This document shows, piece by piece, positions 11,235 through 22,683 of a stretch of DNA of 64,000 nt (positions are counted from its first letter, which is position 1; every line of letters starts with the position of its first letter). The notes beneath the pieces were generated by a model. That model worked only from the letters and a program-made list of their open reading frames with translations, did not search any database and was not told the DNA's origin. This stretch comes from Zantedeschia hybrid cultivar (taxonomy: Eukaryota; Streptophyta; Magnoliopsida; Alismatales; Araceae). Made by a program: the position numbers and the translations under genes. The DNA lies in NCBI GenBank assembly GCA_030544215.1, contig JARZZO010000001.1, forward strand, positions 37,785,670 to 37,849,669, read 5' to 3'.

Positions 11235-11738
11235 GGCAAGTTTGTTGTGCTATCCACAAGGCCTGCTTAATTGGGAGGAGAAACTGTGGCTATGGCATTA
11301 GATGCTTATAGATCGGGGTAGAGGAACCATGTAGCTTTGTTGTGCTATCCACAAGGGCTGCATGCAAATCTATGCTCGTCGCGTAATGATTGTTAGCTTA
11401 GATCAGGAGTAATGGTTTGTTGTGCTATCCACAAGGCCATTAAATCTCTGGGGACCGAAGCTATGATCAGATATTGCAAGGAGTTGCATGTCGCATGAGT
11501 TGGGTGCTCTTTGATTGTATTACAGTTTGTTGTGCTATCCACAAGGCTGTAGTGCAAGTCAATGAGATTCTGATCCCCACTAGGAGACTGTCGGCGTCTC
11601 CCGTTCTGTATAACTGAGGGTTATATAGTCCGTCGAAAATTAGTGGGAGTTAAACTTGAACAAAAGACCATCTCTTGTTTTAAATTTTAATAATTGAACA
11701 TATGCTATGTAGATTTTACTTATCTCCTGTAGGGAACT
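11235..11738 (+). other. Copia-A untranslated leader, second part, with four repeated motifs
   Basis: Resumes the Copia-A leader after Athila-1. It carries four exact copies of a 21-bp motif with core TTGTGCTATCCACAA, at 11241-11261, 11336-11356, 11416-11436 and 11526-11546. The arms TTGTG/CACAA can pair. A partial copy (TGTGCTATCCA) lies left of Athila-1 near 3131, which supports both sides being one leader. It ends just before the gag ATG. Confidence 0.75.
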
Positions 11739-11783
11739 ATGTCGTCGAATAACCCACTCCGTGGCATACTTGATGCCCTTTTG
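11739..11783 (+). pseudogene. Copia-A gag N-terminus (first 15 codons)
   Basis: ATG at 11739-11741 opens a frame beginning MSSNNPLRGILDA, which resembles the usual start of plant copia Gag (NPLRxILDxNKLTG type). It is cut by a Tekay solo LTR with duplication TTTTG (11779-11783 and 14560-14564) and resumes in frame at 14565. The interruption, not the start, kills the gene. Confidence 0.75.
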
Positions 11784-11861
11784 TGTAAGGACTGAGATTT
11801 CGGGTCGGGTTCGGGTCGGATCCCTTGGTTTGGACCCTGTGAGGGGTCTTGAGATTCCTGG

Positions 11862-12197
11862 CTGAATGGCGTCAGCACTGCTCGACGCCTTTCAAAAGGC
11901 GTCAGGTTGTGTGGACGTCATTTAGGTCTGCAGGTTGTTGTGCCACGTGTGCGCCACATGGGCGGGTTTCGGGCCGCGAGAGTACGGCCCCGGTCACATC
12001 GTCTGAACGGCGTCCAGGTTGGCCGACGCGATTCAGACTGTGACCTCTGCGATGTCAGGGTGCGGCGCCAGAGCGTTGTCAGTACGGCCTGTCCCATCGT
12101 CTGAACGGCGTCCACGGTGGGCGACGCGTTTCAGACCGCTGTCAGTACGGCCGTCCTGTCGGACTGATAGGCGTCTGCCTCGATCGACGCGTTTTAG
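11862..12197 (+). repeat. GGCGTC/GACGCC inverted-repeat array, cluster 1 of solo LTR 1
   Basis: Five units of about 32-34 bp. Each has an outer arm pair such as CTGAA/TTCAG or TTGAAT/TTTCA and an inner pair GGCGTC/GACGC around a 10-11 nt centre. Units sit near 11865, 11895, 12001, 12100 and 12164. Confidence 0.85.
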
Positions 12198-12748
12198 CGG
12201 GATTCTGGTTGACCCCGCGAGCCTCCCCTTCTTTCCCTCATTCTCGCCTTCACTCTCTCTCTCCTCACCCTCTCCGCCCTCTCCGACGCTCTTCCTTCCC
12301 CTTCCCTTCCTCTTCTTCCCCTTCCACCACTCCAACACCACCTTACCTCTCACCTCTACCTCCACCACTTCCTTCGCGGTGTTCCACTCTCCGGACGGCG
12401 GCCGACGTCACGGCGGAGTGGCGGCGTCCTCGAGGGTACCGGCGGCGGTGTGCAGTGCGGCGGGACGGCGGCACGGAGCTTGGAGGAGTTCAAGAACCGG
12501 TAGGGGGACGAACCTTGCATGGACTGTGAATGTGTGCTCATGATTTCCTTGGCATGGTATGTTGTGATTTGGGTTAGAATGAGCATGTTTAGGGGGTGTT
12601 CTTGTGGGTATGACCGTGCTCGTGAACGTGGTTTGGTAGCATGCTGGTGGTGGTTGACTTCCTCTTCTTTCCCCTTCTGTTTTGGGGCTTTTTAGGGGCG
12701 TTTCGGGTTAAGGGTGAGACCCTCGGGTCGAACCAGGAAACCTGGTTT

Positions 12749-13114
12749 CTGGCGCTAAATGGCGTCGTGCCTAGTCGACGCCTTTCCGAAAGACGTCGGG
12801 TCAGTACGACGCGTTTTAGGACAGAAACCTCCATGTTCGAGGTTTCCTGAGTTAGGGGTTCTGGCGCTAAATTACGTCAGGGATGGACGACGCCTTTCTG
12901 AAGGACGTCGAGCCATCATGACGCCATTTAGTCAGGAAATGCCCCCGTTTATGGGTTCTGCAATCTGGATTTCTGGGTTGAATGGCGTCTGGCGACCCTG
13001 ACGCGTTTTAAACGGCGTCTTTACTGGTGGACGCGTTTTAAGGATAATCTGGCTTTTAATAAACCTGTCTAAGGGTCTTGAATGACGTCGACCTCGGTCG
13101 ACGCGATTCAAGAC
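12749..13114 (+). repeat. GGCGTC/GACGCC inverted-repeat array, cluster 2 of solo LTR 1
   Basis: Seven more units of the same kind, several joined tail to head so that GACGCC(T)TT and AAAGACGTC also face each other across the junction. The last (13076-13110) has arms TTGAATGACGTCG and CGACGCGATTCAA. Confidence 0.85.
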
Positions 13115-13228
13115 AGGAATGCTTAATTCTGTTATTTCATGCGTGTTTCACGGTGGGATGGTTCAAATGCATGCTTTGGGTTGTATACTGAGACGGAGGA
13201 CTTCTGCGTGAGTGGAATTACATCACCT

Positions 13229-13247
13229 GTGTGTGTGTGTGTGTGTG
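13229..13247 (+). repeat. (TG)n microsatellite
   Basis: About nine TG dinucleotides in a row inside solo LTR 1. Not seen at this length in the other LTR copies. Confidence 0.9.
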
Positions 13248-14564
13248 CTTTAGCTATATACTGAGACTGAGGTTTACCGTGCGAATGGAATCATATTATA
13301 TGTGTGGTTGTGTTATGCGAATGTGGATCGGAATGACTGTGGTTTACGTTTGTCACCATGGACCGATGGGGACAGGGTCATGGTGTCTGTGAGCTGTACC
13401 GGTGAGAAGGGGTACATGTGTGTTTTACCTTTGGCTGAGGGAAGCAGGATCGCCTTGAGCCCGACGGGCCGGAGTAGCCGGTGTGCTATCCGAGGGGTCG
13501 CTGTTTGTCCTCAGCGGGTCGGGGTTTCCCTGTTTGTTGTGACAGCTTCCAGCGCGTTTTCTTGCTGTGGAGCTGGTTGTGGTACTGGTGGGAGTTGGTT
13601 TACCCTTTAGCCATTGGGCCTGATGTGACCTTTGATCAAGGTTACGAGTGGTACCCTTAGCCCTTTGGCTTGACGCAGCCCGGGAGAGTTGGGTTTGTGG
13701 GTAGTTCCTGTAGCTTCGGCTTGACGGGGGTTCGCCGGTCCCCAGGGCCCTCCTGAAGCGCTGAGGCCTAGCGTGGAGGCAATCCGGACGGTAGGATAGT
13801 AGTCTAGACTGCTTGTGTGCACACGTAGCTAGCAGTGGCGGTACACTAGTTCCAGCTAGTCCTAGTTTGACTTACTGCCTCACCCTACAGTGCCCCGGAA
13901 CACTGTAGGGGTGGACAGGCGTGAGCTGTGGTGGTAGTGTTGGGAGGCGACGTTTGACTTCGGTCGACAGTGTGGTTCAGTCGCTCCGTGGACATTTGGC
14001 TGTGAGACGTTACTCTGTGTTGGGTTCTTCGGGTTGCTTAGAATGGTTCTTGCTACACTGCTTATCGTGCGTTTCATATCAGAGTTGGGTGCTATGTTTA
14101 CTGCTTTACTTAATTGCCATATATTCCTGTTGTTCCACTTGTGGGTGTGTGAGTGGGAGGCAGGGGATCGGATGATCCCTACTGAGCCCATTTCTGGTGT
14201 GGCTCACTCCCTGCGGTTTCAGGTGTGGACCTCGAGGCGAGCGGTAGCGTGGAGTCTCCTTGGTGTGCGGACCAACAGCTGTCTTAGTTCCGGGGTATGC
14301 CCCGATGTTGTTGTACTTCCTTCTGCCTGTACTTATTTAATTGTTGGACATGTAATTATTGTTGGACTGTATACGGACATTGTTATTTTCCTCCTTGCGC
14401 ACTTGCTCCCCTTGTAGTCCGTGTGTTTGTTATATTTAGCCTTGTTTAGCACTTACTCCTCCAGACGTGTTGTGTGAGATCCGGGTGTGAACCCGCAGTT
14501 AATGGGCCGACATCCATTTAGTGACCGGGTCTCCGGTCATAGGATGGCGGGTCGTTACATTTTG

Positions 14565-16870
14565 ACTTACCTGATCTACTCGTGTTGGTTCAGAAACCTG
14601 AAGAATGTCTTCAGATCTGAGCACATTGACTTTGTCCATGGAGCTGATCCTCCTGCTGAATCGGCATTGGATGCCCCTGAAGCAGAGATGACAGCTAACG
14701 ATAAAGGATCGAAGGACAAAAGTAAGAGAGTAGTGAAGGGTGACTGCTTCTACTATAAGCAGTATGGTCACTGGAAGAGGAACTGCAAGGAGTTCCTTAA
14801 TGATAAAGCTCATGGAAGAGTGAAACTGTCTGAAGCTTCAGATATCTATATGATAGATATCAACTTATCAGTTAGAGATTCCACATCGTGGGTATTAGAT
14901 ACCGGATGTGCTTCTCATATCTGCCATGATGTGCAGATGCTGACAAGTAAGCGCAAGCTGAGACAAGATGAGGTGGAATTGAGGCTAGGAAATAGCGCAA
15001 AAGATGCGGCGATTGCTGTTGGGACAGCAAACCTCAGGCTTCCATCGGGAGACACCTTACTATTAGAAGATTGTTATTATGTTCCTAGCATAATAAAGAA
15101 CATCATATCAATATCTTGTTTGGACAAGATAGGATATAGGTTGACTATTGAGAATAGAAGTTGTTCGATTTATTATGGTAATAAATCAATAGCTTCGGTA
15201 TCTTTAGTCAACGGTCTATATCTATTAGATATTTCTTATTACAATCTTCAGATTGATAATGCACTTAAGAAGAGTAAGAATTGTGTGAACCAGGCCTACA
15301 TGTGGCATTGTAGACTTGGGCACATTGGCGAAAGCAGGTTGCAAAAGTTGCACAAGTATGGTTACTTAACAGCATTCGATTATGAATCGTTTGCAACATG
15401 TGAATCCTGCCTTACGGGAAAGATGGCAAAATCTCCATTTACTGGACATGGAGAACGTGCCAAGGACATTTTGGAACTAATACATTCGAATGTATGTGGT
15501 CCCATGTCCACCCAAGCCAAAGGTGGTTTTTCATACTTCATCACGTTCACCGATGACTTCTCAAGATTCGGCTATGTGTACCTAATGAAGTACAAGTCAG
15601 AAGCATTTGAGAAGTTCAAGGAGTTCAAGAATGAGGTAGAGAAGTAGTTAGGAAAGAGTATTAAAGCTCTTCGATCAGATCGAGGAGGAGAATACTTGAG
15701 TACTAATTTCACACAATTCTTAAAGGATAATGGTATCTTTTCTCAGCTGACCCCTCCATATACACCACAGATGAATGGTGTATCAGAAAGGAGGAACCGC
15801 ACCTTGTTGGACATGGTGCGATCCATGATGAGCTTTTCGGGATTACCAGTGTCCCTCTGGGGGTATGCTCTAGCGTCAACAGCATACCTACTGAACAGAG
15901 TACCCAACAAGTCTGTGGCCTCTACTCCATATGAGATATGGAAAGGCAGGAAACCAGAATTTAAACATGTTAAAGTCTAGGGTTGCCCTGCTCATGTAAA
16001 GAGGCATGATCCAGACAAGCTGGAATCACGAACTGATAAATGTAGGTTTGTGGGATATCCAAAGGAAACCTTTGGATACTATTTTTACCATCCTGGTGAA
16101 CAAAAGGTGTTTGTTGCCAGGAAAGCTGTCTTCTTGGAAGAGGAATATCTTCTCCAGGAAGATAGTGGGAGTAAAATAGTATTGGAAGAGGTTCCAGATC
16201 CCCAAAGAGCTATATTATCATCAGATGAGATATAAGTTCCTGAATCTGTTCAGGTACACACAGATGAGCCTCGTAGATATGGTAGAGTACCTAGACTACC
16301 TGAACGATGTGGGACATGTTGCTGAAGGTGAGTCTAAGGTAGCATATAATGAGGATGATGATCCTAAAACCTACCAGGAGGCCATAGAAGGCCCAGAAGC
16401 CGGGAAATGGCGAGAAGCCATGAACTCAGAAATCCAGTCCATGTACACCAACCAAGTTTGGAACTTAGAGGACTTGCCCGAGGGTATTGTACCCATCGGA
16501 TGCAAGTGGATCTTTAAGAGAAAGATCGGTGCAGATGGACGGATCGACACTTACAAGGCAAGGTTGGTGTCAAAGGGATATCGTCAAAGGCAAGGAATTG
16601 ACTATGACGAGACTTTCTCACCAGTTGCCATGATAAAGTCGATCAGAGTTCTACTCGCCATTGCTGCACATTTTGATTATGAAATCTGGCAGATGGATGT
16701 GAAGACTGCCTTCCTCAATGGTAACCTTGAGGAGGAGGTGTATATGATACAACTAGAAGGTTTAACATCCAAAGAATCTCCAGATAAAGTGTGCAAACTT
16801 CAGAGGTCCATTTATGGACTGAAGCAGGCTTCCCGGAGCTGGAACATAAGATTTGACGAGGCTGTCAAGT
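14565..16870 (+). pseudogene. Copia-A gag-PR-integrase-RT (first part), broken
   Basis: Resumes the gag frame after the solo LTR. Zinc knuckle of the CX2CX4HX4C type is degraded (CFYYKQYGHWKRNC, second Cys lost). Protease active site VLDTGCASH near 14893. Integrase zinc finger (CRLGHIGESRL...CESCLTGKM) and catalytic core (FTDDFSRFGY, RSDRGGEYL, NGVSERRNRTLL). RT starts near 16400 and includes QMDVKTAFLNGNLEEE. Lesions are TAG 15645-15647 (Gln expected), TAG 15978-15980 (Trp in the sister copy), TAA 16232-16234 and a 2-nt deletion near 16307. The Tekay element cuts it at 16870/16871 with duplication CAAGT. The methionine in frame at 14487 lies in the solo LTR and is not a true start. Confidence 0.9.
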
Positions 16871-17920
16871 TGTAACGACCAGCCACCCTATAATCGGGGA
16901 TCCGATTACTAAATGGGTAACGAATCATTAATTTGGAACCAAACCAGGATCTAGTAAGTCTGGGAAATAAATAATAAACTAAGCTAAACATTTACATCGC
17001 ATTGAATTGAGATGAAAGTGCAGGAATTAAAATTATTACAATGCGACTCGATACAGCAAATAATTACATACTCCAACTGAAAAGAAATAATTAAACATAC
17101 AGGCTAGAAATAAATAACAACTACATCGGGGCATACCCCGGAACAACCGCTGAAGACGCTCAACATACGGCCGCACACGCCGCTCTAAGTCTGCTGGGAG
17201 TCCTCACCTGAAAACTGCAGGGGTGAGTCTCAAGACAAGACTCAGTCGGGATCCTTCGATCCCCACTGTCCACGCACACACCCACAAGTGCAAAATACAG
17301 CTAACGGTAAAGTAACAAGCACAGTAGTAGGTACAATTACTAATTCTCAACGTGAAATCACATTCAGTTGAAGTGTATTAAACATGCATATTTCTAAACT
17401 AACCCACAAGGGAACCCACAACTGCCGCCTCGATAGAACACGTGAACCACACAAACAACGTTGGGAAAAACCTCGACCCGCTGAGACCAAGCAGTAACCC
17501 CTCGGATAGCACTCTAGCTACTCCGGCCAAACTGGCTCAGGTGGTTACTCCTTCCCTCAGCACGAGTGACTCTCCGAATGTACCACTCCGACACCGGTAC
17601 TAGCTGACCCCGAGGTTCACCAGGTGACCCTCTCTCACTAGGCGTCACCCCGCCCACGCCCCCACCGGCGCTGTGCTCACACCCCCACCAGCACAGGGTG
17701 ATAAAGCGCTACAATGTCACTCCAGGTCCACAGTAACACAAAACACCAGAACTCGGCACAGTATGATCCGGTCACGTGAAAAGCCCGCGATCGCACGACA
17801 CACAACGCAGTGCCAACCGGTCATGAAGAATCCATTTCTACCGAGTACACTAAAGCATGCACTAACCGACTATCTAGCAGTATGAACACATTTTACTGGC
17901 ATGAATTAGTGAGATTCTGT

Positions 17921-18287
17921 CTTGAATTGCGTCGCCCAAGGCCGACGCCATTCAAGCTCCATGTACTGGTTTATGTAAAACACTGTCTTCAGAATCAGGC
18001 CTAAAAGGCGTCGACACCAGTGGTCGCCTTTTAAAAGGCGTCGACATCCTTAGACGCCATTTAGCACAGAAATCCAGGAATTCCAGAAAACATTACTCAG
18101 GGGATTTCTGCTTTAAAAGGCGTCATGGCTACCCGACGCTATTCAAATCGCGTCGCCCACCCATGACGTCTTTTAGTCCCAGAATCCCTGAACTGGCAGA
18201 CTGTCAGAAAGGCGATTCCTGCCTAAAAGGCGTCGTGATGGCCCGACGCCCTTCAAAAAGGCGTCGTCCATGCACGACGTCTTTCAA
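17921..18287 (-). repeat. Inverted-repeat array, distal cluster of Tekay left LTR
   Basis: Seven units: 17921-17956, 18001-18032, 18032-18064, 18112-18146, 18145-18177, 18222-18256 and 18255-18287. The first pairs CTTGAAT with ATTCAAG around a TGCGTCG/CGACGCC inner pair. The second pairs CTAAAAGGCG with CGCCTTTTA. Confidence 0.9.
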
Positions 18288-18848
18288 CCCCAGGAACCAG
18301 TCTGCCACGAGCCCGAGGGCTCCCTTTTCAATCCAAACAGCCCCACAATCACTCAAAAACGGAGGAGAAAGAGGAGCAATTCAATCAACAAGAAATCACA
18401 TTCATAAAAATTACCCATATCATCAAAAAGAACCCCTAAACATGCTTGTTCTACCCCCCCAAAACCAAAGATCCATAACATGCTTAAACGTGGGAAACAT
18501 GGCTTAAACATGATGCTATGGGAACCGTCACCCTACCTAATACTTGAACTCCTCCAAGCTTCAAGCCGTCCACCCGTCTCGCCCCACGCCGCCGCCGGTA
18601 CCGCCGTGGTCGTCCTTACTCCACCGTGACGTCGGCCGCCGTCCGGAGAGTGGAACGCCGCAGTGGAAGTGGAGGTGGTAGTGGTAGGAGCTAGGTTGAG
18701 GATGGAGTGGAGGGAGAGATGAAATGGTGGGAGGAGAAGAGGGAGGCGGAGGAATCGCCGCCGAGTTCGCCGGAAGGGAAGGAGAGAAAGAGAGAAGGAA
18801 GAAAAGTGAGGGAAAGAAGGAGGGCTCGCGGGGTTAACCAGAAACTGG

Positions 18849-19149
18849 CTAAAACGCGTCGACATCCACGGACGTCTTTCAGGTGACGTGACGGCCGCTC
18901 TGACAAGAGTCTGAAACGCGTCGTCCTACGCAGACGCCGTTCAGGCCACATGTCAGGGCCGTACTCTGACAATCCCAGAGTCGCAGTCTGAAAGGCGTCG
19001 TCCAACGCGGACGCCGTTCAAACGACACGACAGGGCCGTACTCTCGCGGCCCAAAGCCAGCCCACGTGGCAGCCACGTGGCAGAACCTGATACGCGTCTG
19101 CATCGGTGGACGCCGTTCAAAACGCGTCTCGAGGTCCTGACGCGAATCG
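18849..19149 (-). repeat. Inverted-repeat array, proximal cluster of Tekay left LTR
   Basis: Five units: 18849-18882, 18911-18944, 18988-19021, 19087-19120 and 19119-19149. Outer arms are CTAAA/TTCAG, CTGAA/TTCAG, CTGAA/TTCAA and CTGAT/TTCAA. Inner arms are CGCGTC or GGCGTC with GACGCC or GACGTC. Confidence 0.9.
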
Positions 19150-19230
19150 TCACAGGACCTCAGTCCCCACTAGGGCCAGAACTACAGGGTCCGACCCCGA
19201 AAACCGGATCCGAAAGTCTCGATCCTTACA

Positions 19231-19243
19231 TTCTCCCCCCCTT
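19231..19243 (-). other. Tekay polypurine tract
   Basis: On the minus strand AAGGGGGGGAGAA lies directly before the 3' LTR start, the expected plus-strand primer for reverse transcription. Confidence 0.85.
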
Positions 19244-19317
19244 AAAAGATTTTTGCCCCTGAAATTGACTGCTATAACTAACAAGGTCAAAACAGGGATA
19301 CAAGTTCACAAGGAGAC

Positions 19318-22300
19318 TTACGAAAAGAGGTAAGGGAACTGCTCCCGCATCTCATCCTCTAGCTCCCAGGTTGCCTCACCTCCGGAGCGGTACTGCCAAA
19401 TCACCTTGACCAACAGTACAATCTTGTTCCGCAGGACCTGTTCTCTGCGATCCTCAATACGAACAGGATACTCTGGAAAGGACAGGTCCTCAGCGACCTC
19501 CAACTCTGAAATATCCAACACATGGGATGGATCATGAACATACTTTCTCAGCAAGGAAACATGGAACACATCGTGCACTCCTGCAAGACTGGGCGGCAAG
19601 GCCAGCTGATACGCGGTTTCCCCAATTCGAGCAAGAATGGGAAAAGGCCCAATATATCGCGGACTCAGCTTGCCTCGCTTCCCGAATCTCATCACACCCT
19701 TGGAGGGTGAGACTTGGAGGAACACGTGGTCTCCAACTTCAAACTCAAGTGGTCTCCGTCGGACGTCTGCATAACTTTTTTGCCTACTCTGAGCTGCGGT
19801 CAACCTCTGCCGAACTGTCCTGGCAATCTCTGCACACTGCTGTACTAACTCTGGTCCTGCTATCTGCCTCTCACCGATCTCAGACCAACACACCGGGGAT
19901 CGACATGGTCGCCCATACAAGGCCTCGTAAGGCGCCATGCCGATACTGGAATGGTAACTGTTGTTGTAGGCAAATTCTACTGTGGACAAATGCTGCTCCC
20001 AAGAACTTCCCCAGTCTAAACAACACGCCCTGAGCATGTCCTCCAAAGTCTGAATGGTCCTCTCCGACTGCCCATCAGTCTCGGGATGGTAGGCCGAGCT
20101 GAAAGCCAACTGAGTGCCCAATGCCTTTTGAAAGCTCTTCCAGAACCTGGAAGTAAACCTCGGATCTCGATCTGATACAATGGACAAAGGTACCCCATGC
20201 AGAGAGATGATCCGGTCTACAAACAACTTTGCCAGCTTGCCGACTGACCAGTCCTTCCTAATGGCTAGGAAGTGTGCCGACTTGGTCAGCCGATCAACGA
20301 TGACCCAGATAGCGTCTCTCCTGCTAGGGGATGTAGGCAATCCCATCACAAAGTCCATAGTCACATGCTCCCATTTCCACTCTGGAATCGGCAAGGGCTG
20401 CAGCAACCCTCCAGGTCTCTGATGCTCGGCTTTAACCTACTGACAAGTCATACATCTAGCCACATATTCGGCCACATCTTTCTTCATACTGGGCCACCAG
20501 AAGTGCCTCCTCAAACAATGATACATCTTTGTTGTCCTAGGATGCACTGCATATCTCGAACGGTGTGCCTCATAAAGAACACATCTGCGCACGTCCTCCT
20601 CAGTCGGGACATAAAGTCTGCCTCTGAACCTGACAGTACCGTCATCCCATAGTTCCACCTCTGACCTCTGGAGAATCTGTGGTAACTCAGCATCTGCCCT
20701 CTGAGCCTCAATCACCGCGTGATACACAGCTGGTCTTACAGTCAAACTGACCAGCACGGCTCTGTCATCTTCACGTGGAACCCTAAAGGAAGATTCCACC
20801 ACCTGCTCGAACAATTTCCACTCTCGAATCATAAGGTATGACATGACCGTCTTCCGACTCAAAGCGTCTGCCACCACATTCGCCTTGCCCGGATGATAAG
20901 AAAGGTCAAAGTCATAATCCTTAATGAACACCATCCACCTCCGCTACCTCAAATTCAGGTCTCTCTGAGTGAACACATATTTCAGGCTCTTGTGATAAGT
21001 AAAAACTTGAAATTTCTCTCCATATAAGTAATGCCTCCAGATCTTAAGTGCAAACACCACAGCTGCAAGTTCCAAATCATGGGTAGGATAGTTCTCCTCA
21101 TGCTTCTTCAGCTGCCGAGAAGCATAAGCAACTACCCTGCCATGCTGCATTAGGACTGCGCCCAAACCTCGACGGGACGCATCTGAGTAAACCACGAACC
21201 CACCTGTCCCAGATGGAAGCACCAGCACTGGGGCTGACGTGAGGCGGGTTTTAAGCTCAATGAAACTCTGCTCACATTCCTCGGTCCACACAAAACGAAC
21301 TCCCTTTCGAGTCAACCTCGACAAGGGGGCCGCTATAGAAGAAAACCCTTGAACAAACCGCATGTAATAACCGGCACGCCCCAGAAAGCTCCTGATCTCA
21401 GTCACTAAAGTCGGCCTGCTCCAATCCATCACCGCCACAATCTTGGCTGGATCCACCGCAATACCTTCGCCAGAAATAACATGCCCAAGGAAGTGCACCT
21501 CGTCTAGCCAAAATTCACACTTGCTAAATTTGGCGTAAAGTTGGTGCTCTCTCAGGACCTGCAATACTGCTCGAAGATGAGCGGCGTGCTCTTCCTCAGA
21601 AGAAGAATAGATCAGAATATCATCAACAAATACAACCACAAACTGATCCAGGTAGATCCTGAAGACTCTGTTCATCAGATCCATAAAGGCCGCCGGAGCA
21701 TTGGTCAAGCCGAAGGGCATAACCAAAAACTCATAATGTCCATACCGAGTCCTGAAAGCCGTCTTACTAACATCCACATCCCGGATACTCATCTGATAAT
21801 ATCCAGATCTCAGGTCGATCTTGGAAAACACCTTCGCGGACTGCAGCTGATCCATCAAATCATCGATCCTTGGAAGCGGGTACTTATTCTTTATTGTCAC
21901 CTGGTTCAGCTGCCTATAATCGATGCACAATCTCAGAGAACCATCCTTCTTTCTAACAAACAGAACTGGAGCACCCCATGCAGATATGTTGGGACGAATG
22001 AAACCCTTATCCAGCAACTCCTGTAACTGCGCCTTCAACTCAGCGAGTTCGGCTGGCGCCATCCGATACGGGGCCTTAGACAAGGGCGCCGTACCTGGTG
22101 CAAGCTCGATGGTAAACTCGACCTCTCGCTGAGGAGGAAGGCCAGGCAGCTCCTCAGGAAACACATCTACGAAGTCACATACTACAGGCACCTCCCAAGG
22201 ACTGGGACTATCACGGACATCAGAAACAACAACAGAGTCAAGGAAAGCCTCACAGCCACCAGCAAGCAACCTCCGTGCCTTAAAGGCAGAAATGAGAATA

Positions 22301-22683
22301 CCTCGAGAAGAAAGCCTAATACCTTGGAAAAAGAAGGTCGGGATGTCCGGAATAGAGAATCGCACCCTTTTCCTGTGGCAGTCCACCTCTGCATAAAAAG
22401 CTTCCAACCAATCTATGCCCAGGATGATATCAAAATCACGAATAGCAAGTACAACCAACTGGGCAGGTAGCGCATGACCCTCAATGGTCAAGGGAACATT
22501 CCTCAAGCAATTATAAGATATCATAAAGTCTCCAGAAGGAACCTCTACCATCAAACCATCAGATAACTCATCAACGGGTGCAGAAAGGATATCTAGGAAC
22601 TGCTCAGAAATGAAAGAATGCGAAGCACCCGAATCGATCAACACATGTGCAGAGTTTCCAAGGACAGAAAGTGTACCTTCCAC
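19318..22683 (-). pseudogene. Tekay pol: PR, RT, RNase H, integrase, chromodomain
   Basis: Continues the gag frame with no frameshift over the whole 4506-nt gag-pol. Protease DSGAS at residues 17-21 of this part and the ILGIDWL flap-side motif near 88. RT: KIDLRSGYYQ (Asp about 290) and FVDD at 352-355. RNase H: YSDASRRGLG, then TYHKSLKY where the family has TDHKSLKY, so one catalytic Asp has become Tyr. Integrase: zinc-finger residues ending CMTCQ, core TMDFVMG, VSDRDPRF and TIQTLEDML. The last 50 residues (REQVLRNKIVLLVKVIW, GGEATWELEDEM) form a chromodomain, known to steer such elements to methylated heterochromatin. TAG stops are at 20944-20946 and 20437-20439, both where the family has Gln. 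Confidence 0.95.

Larger units (their letters stand above)
11784..14559 (+). mobile_element. Solo LTR of a Tekay-like chromovirus (plus orientation)
   Basis: 2776 bp, starting TGTAAGGACT and ending GTCGTTACA, with perfect target duplication TTTTG on both sides. It is the same family, in the opposite orientation, as the LTRs of the Tekay element at 16871-26298. No internal region is left, so it formed by LTR-LTR recombination. It contains two clusters of GGCGTC/GACGCC inverted repeats (11862-12197 and 12749-13114), a CT-rich tract (about 12220-12370) and a (TG)n run. The frames inside (for example 12019-12543 and 13302-13610) have no family likeness and are not called genes. Confidence 0.92.
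16871..19230 (-). repeat. Tekay 3' LTR (left copy)
   Basis: 2360 bp. On the minus strand it starts TGTAAGGATC and ends GTCGTTACA. It carries twelve inverted-repeat units in two clusters, a GC-rich block with CCGCCGCCGGTACC (about 18560-18680) and a purine-rich block (18700-18830). Confidence 0.95.

Noticed and set aside
12209..12543. Possible host gene exon in the C-rich part of the Tekay solo LTR
   Set aside because: The matching block occurs in all four LTR copies with frame-breaking differences, so it is LTR sequence.
11862..13114. Regularly spaced GGCGTC repeats as a CRISPR-like array
   Set aside because: The units are inverted, not direct, vary in arm and spacer length, and sit inside LTRs of a eukaryotic element with no cas genes.
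14487..14564. Methionine and 26 codons ahead of Copia-A gag, in frame
   Set aside because: They belong to the end of the solo Tekay LTR and one target-duplication copy. The true gag start is at 11739, on the other side of the LTR.
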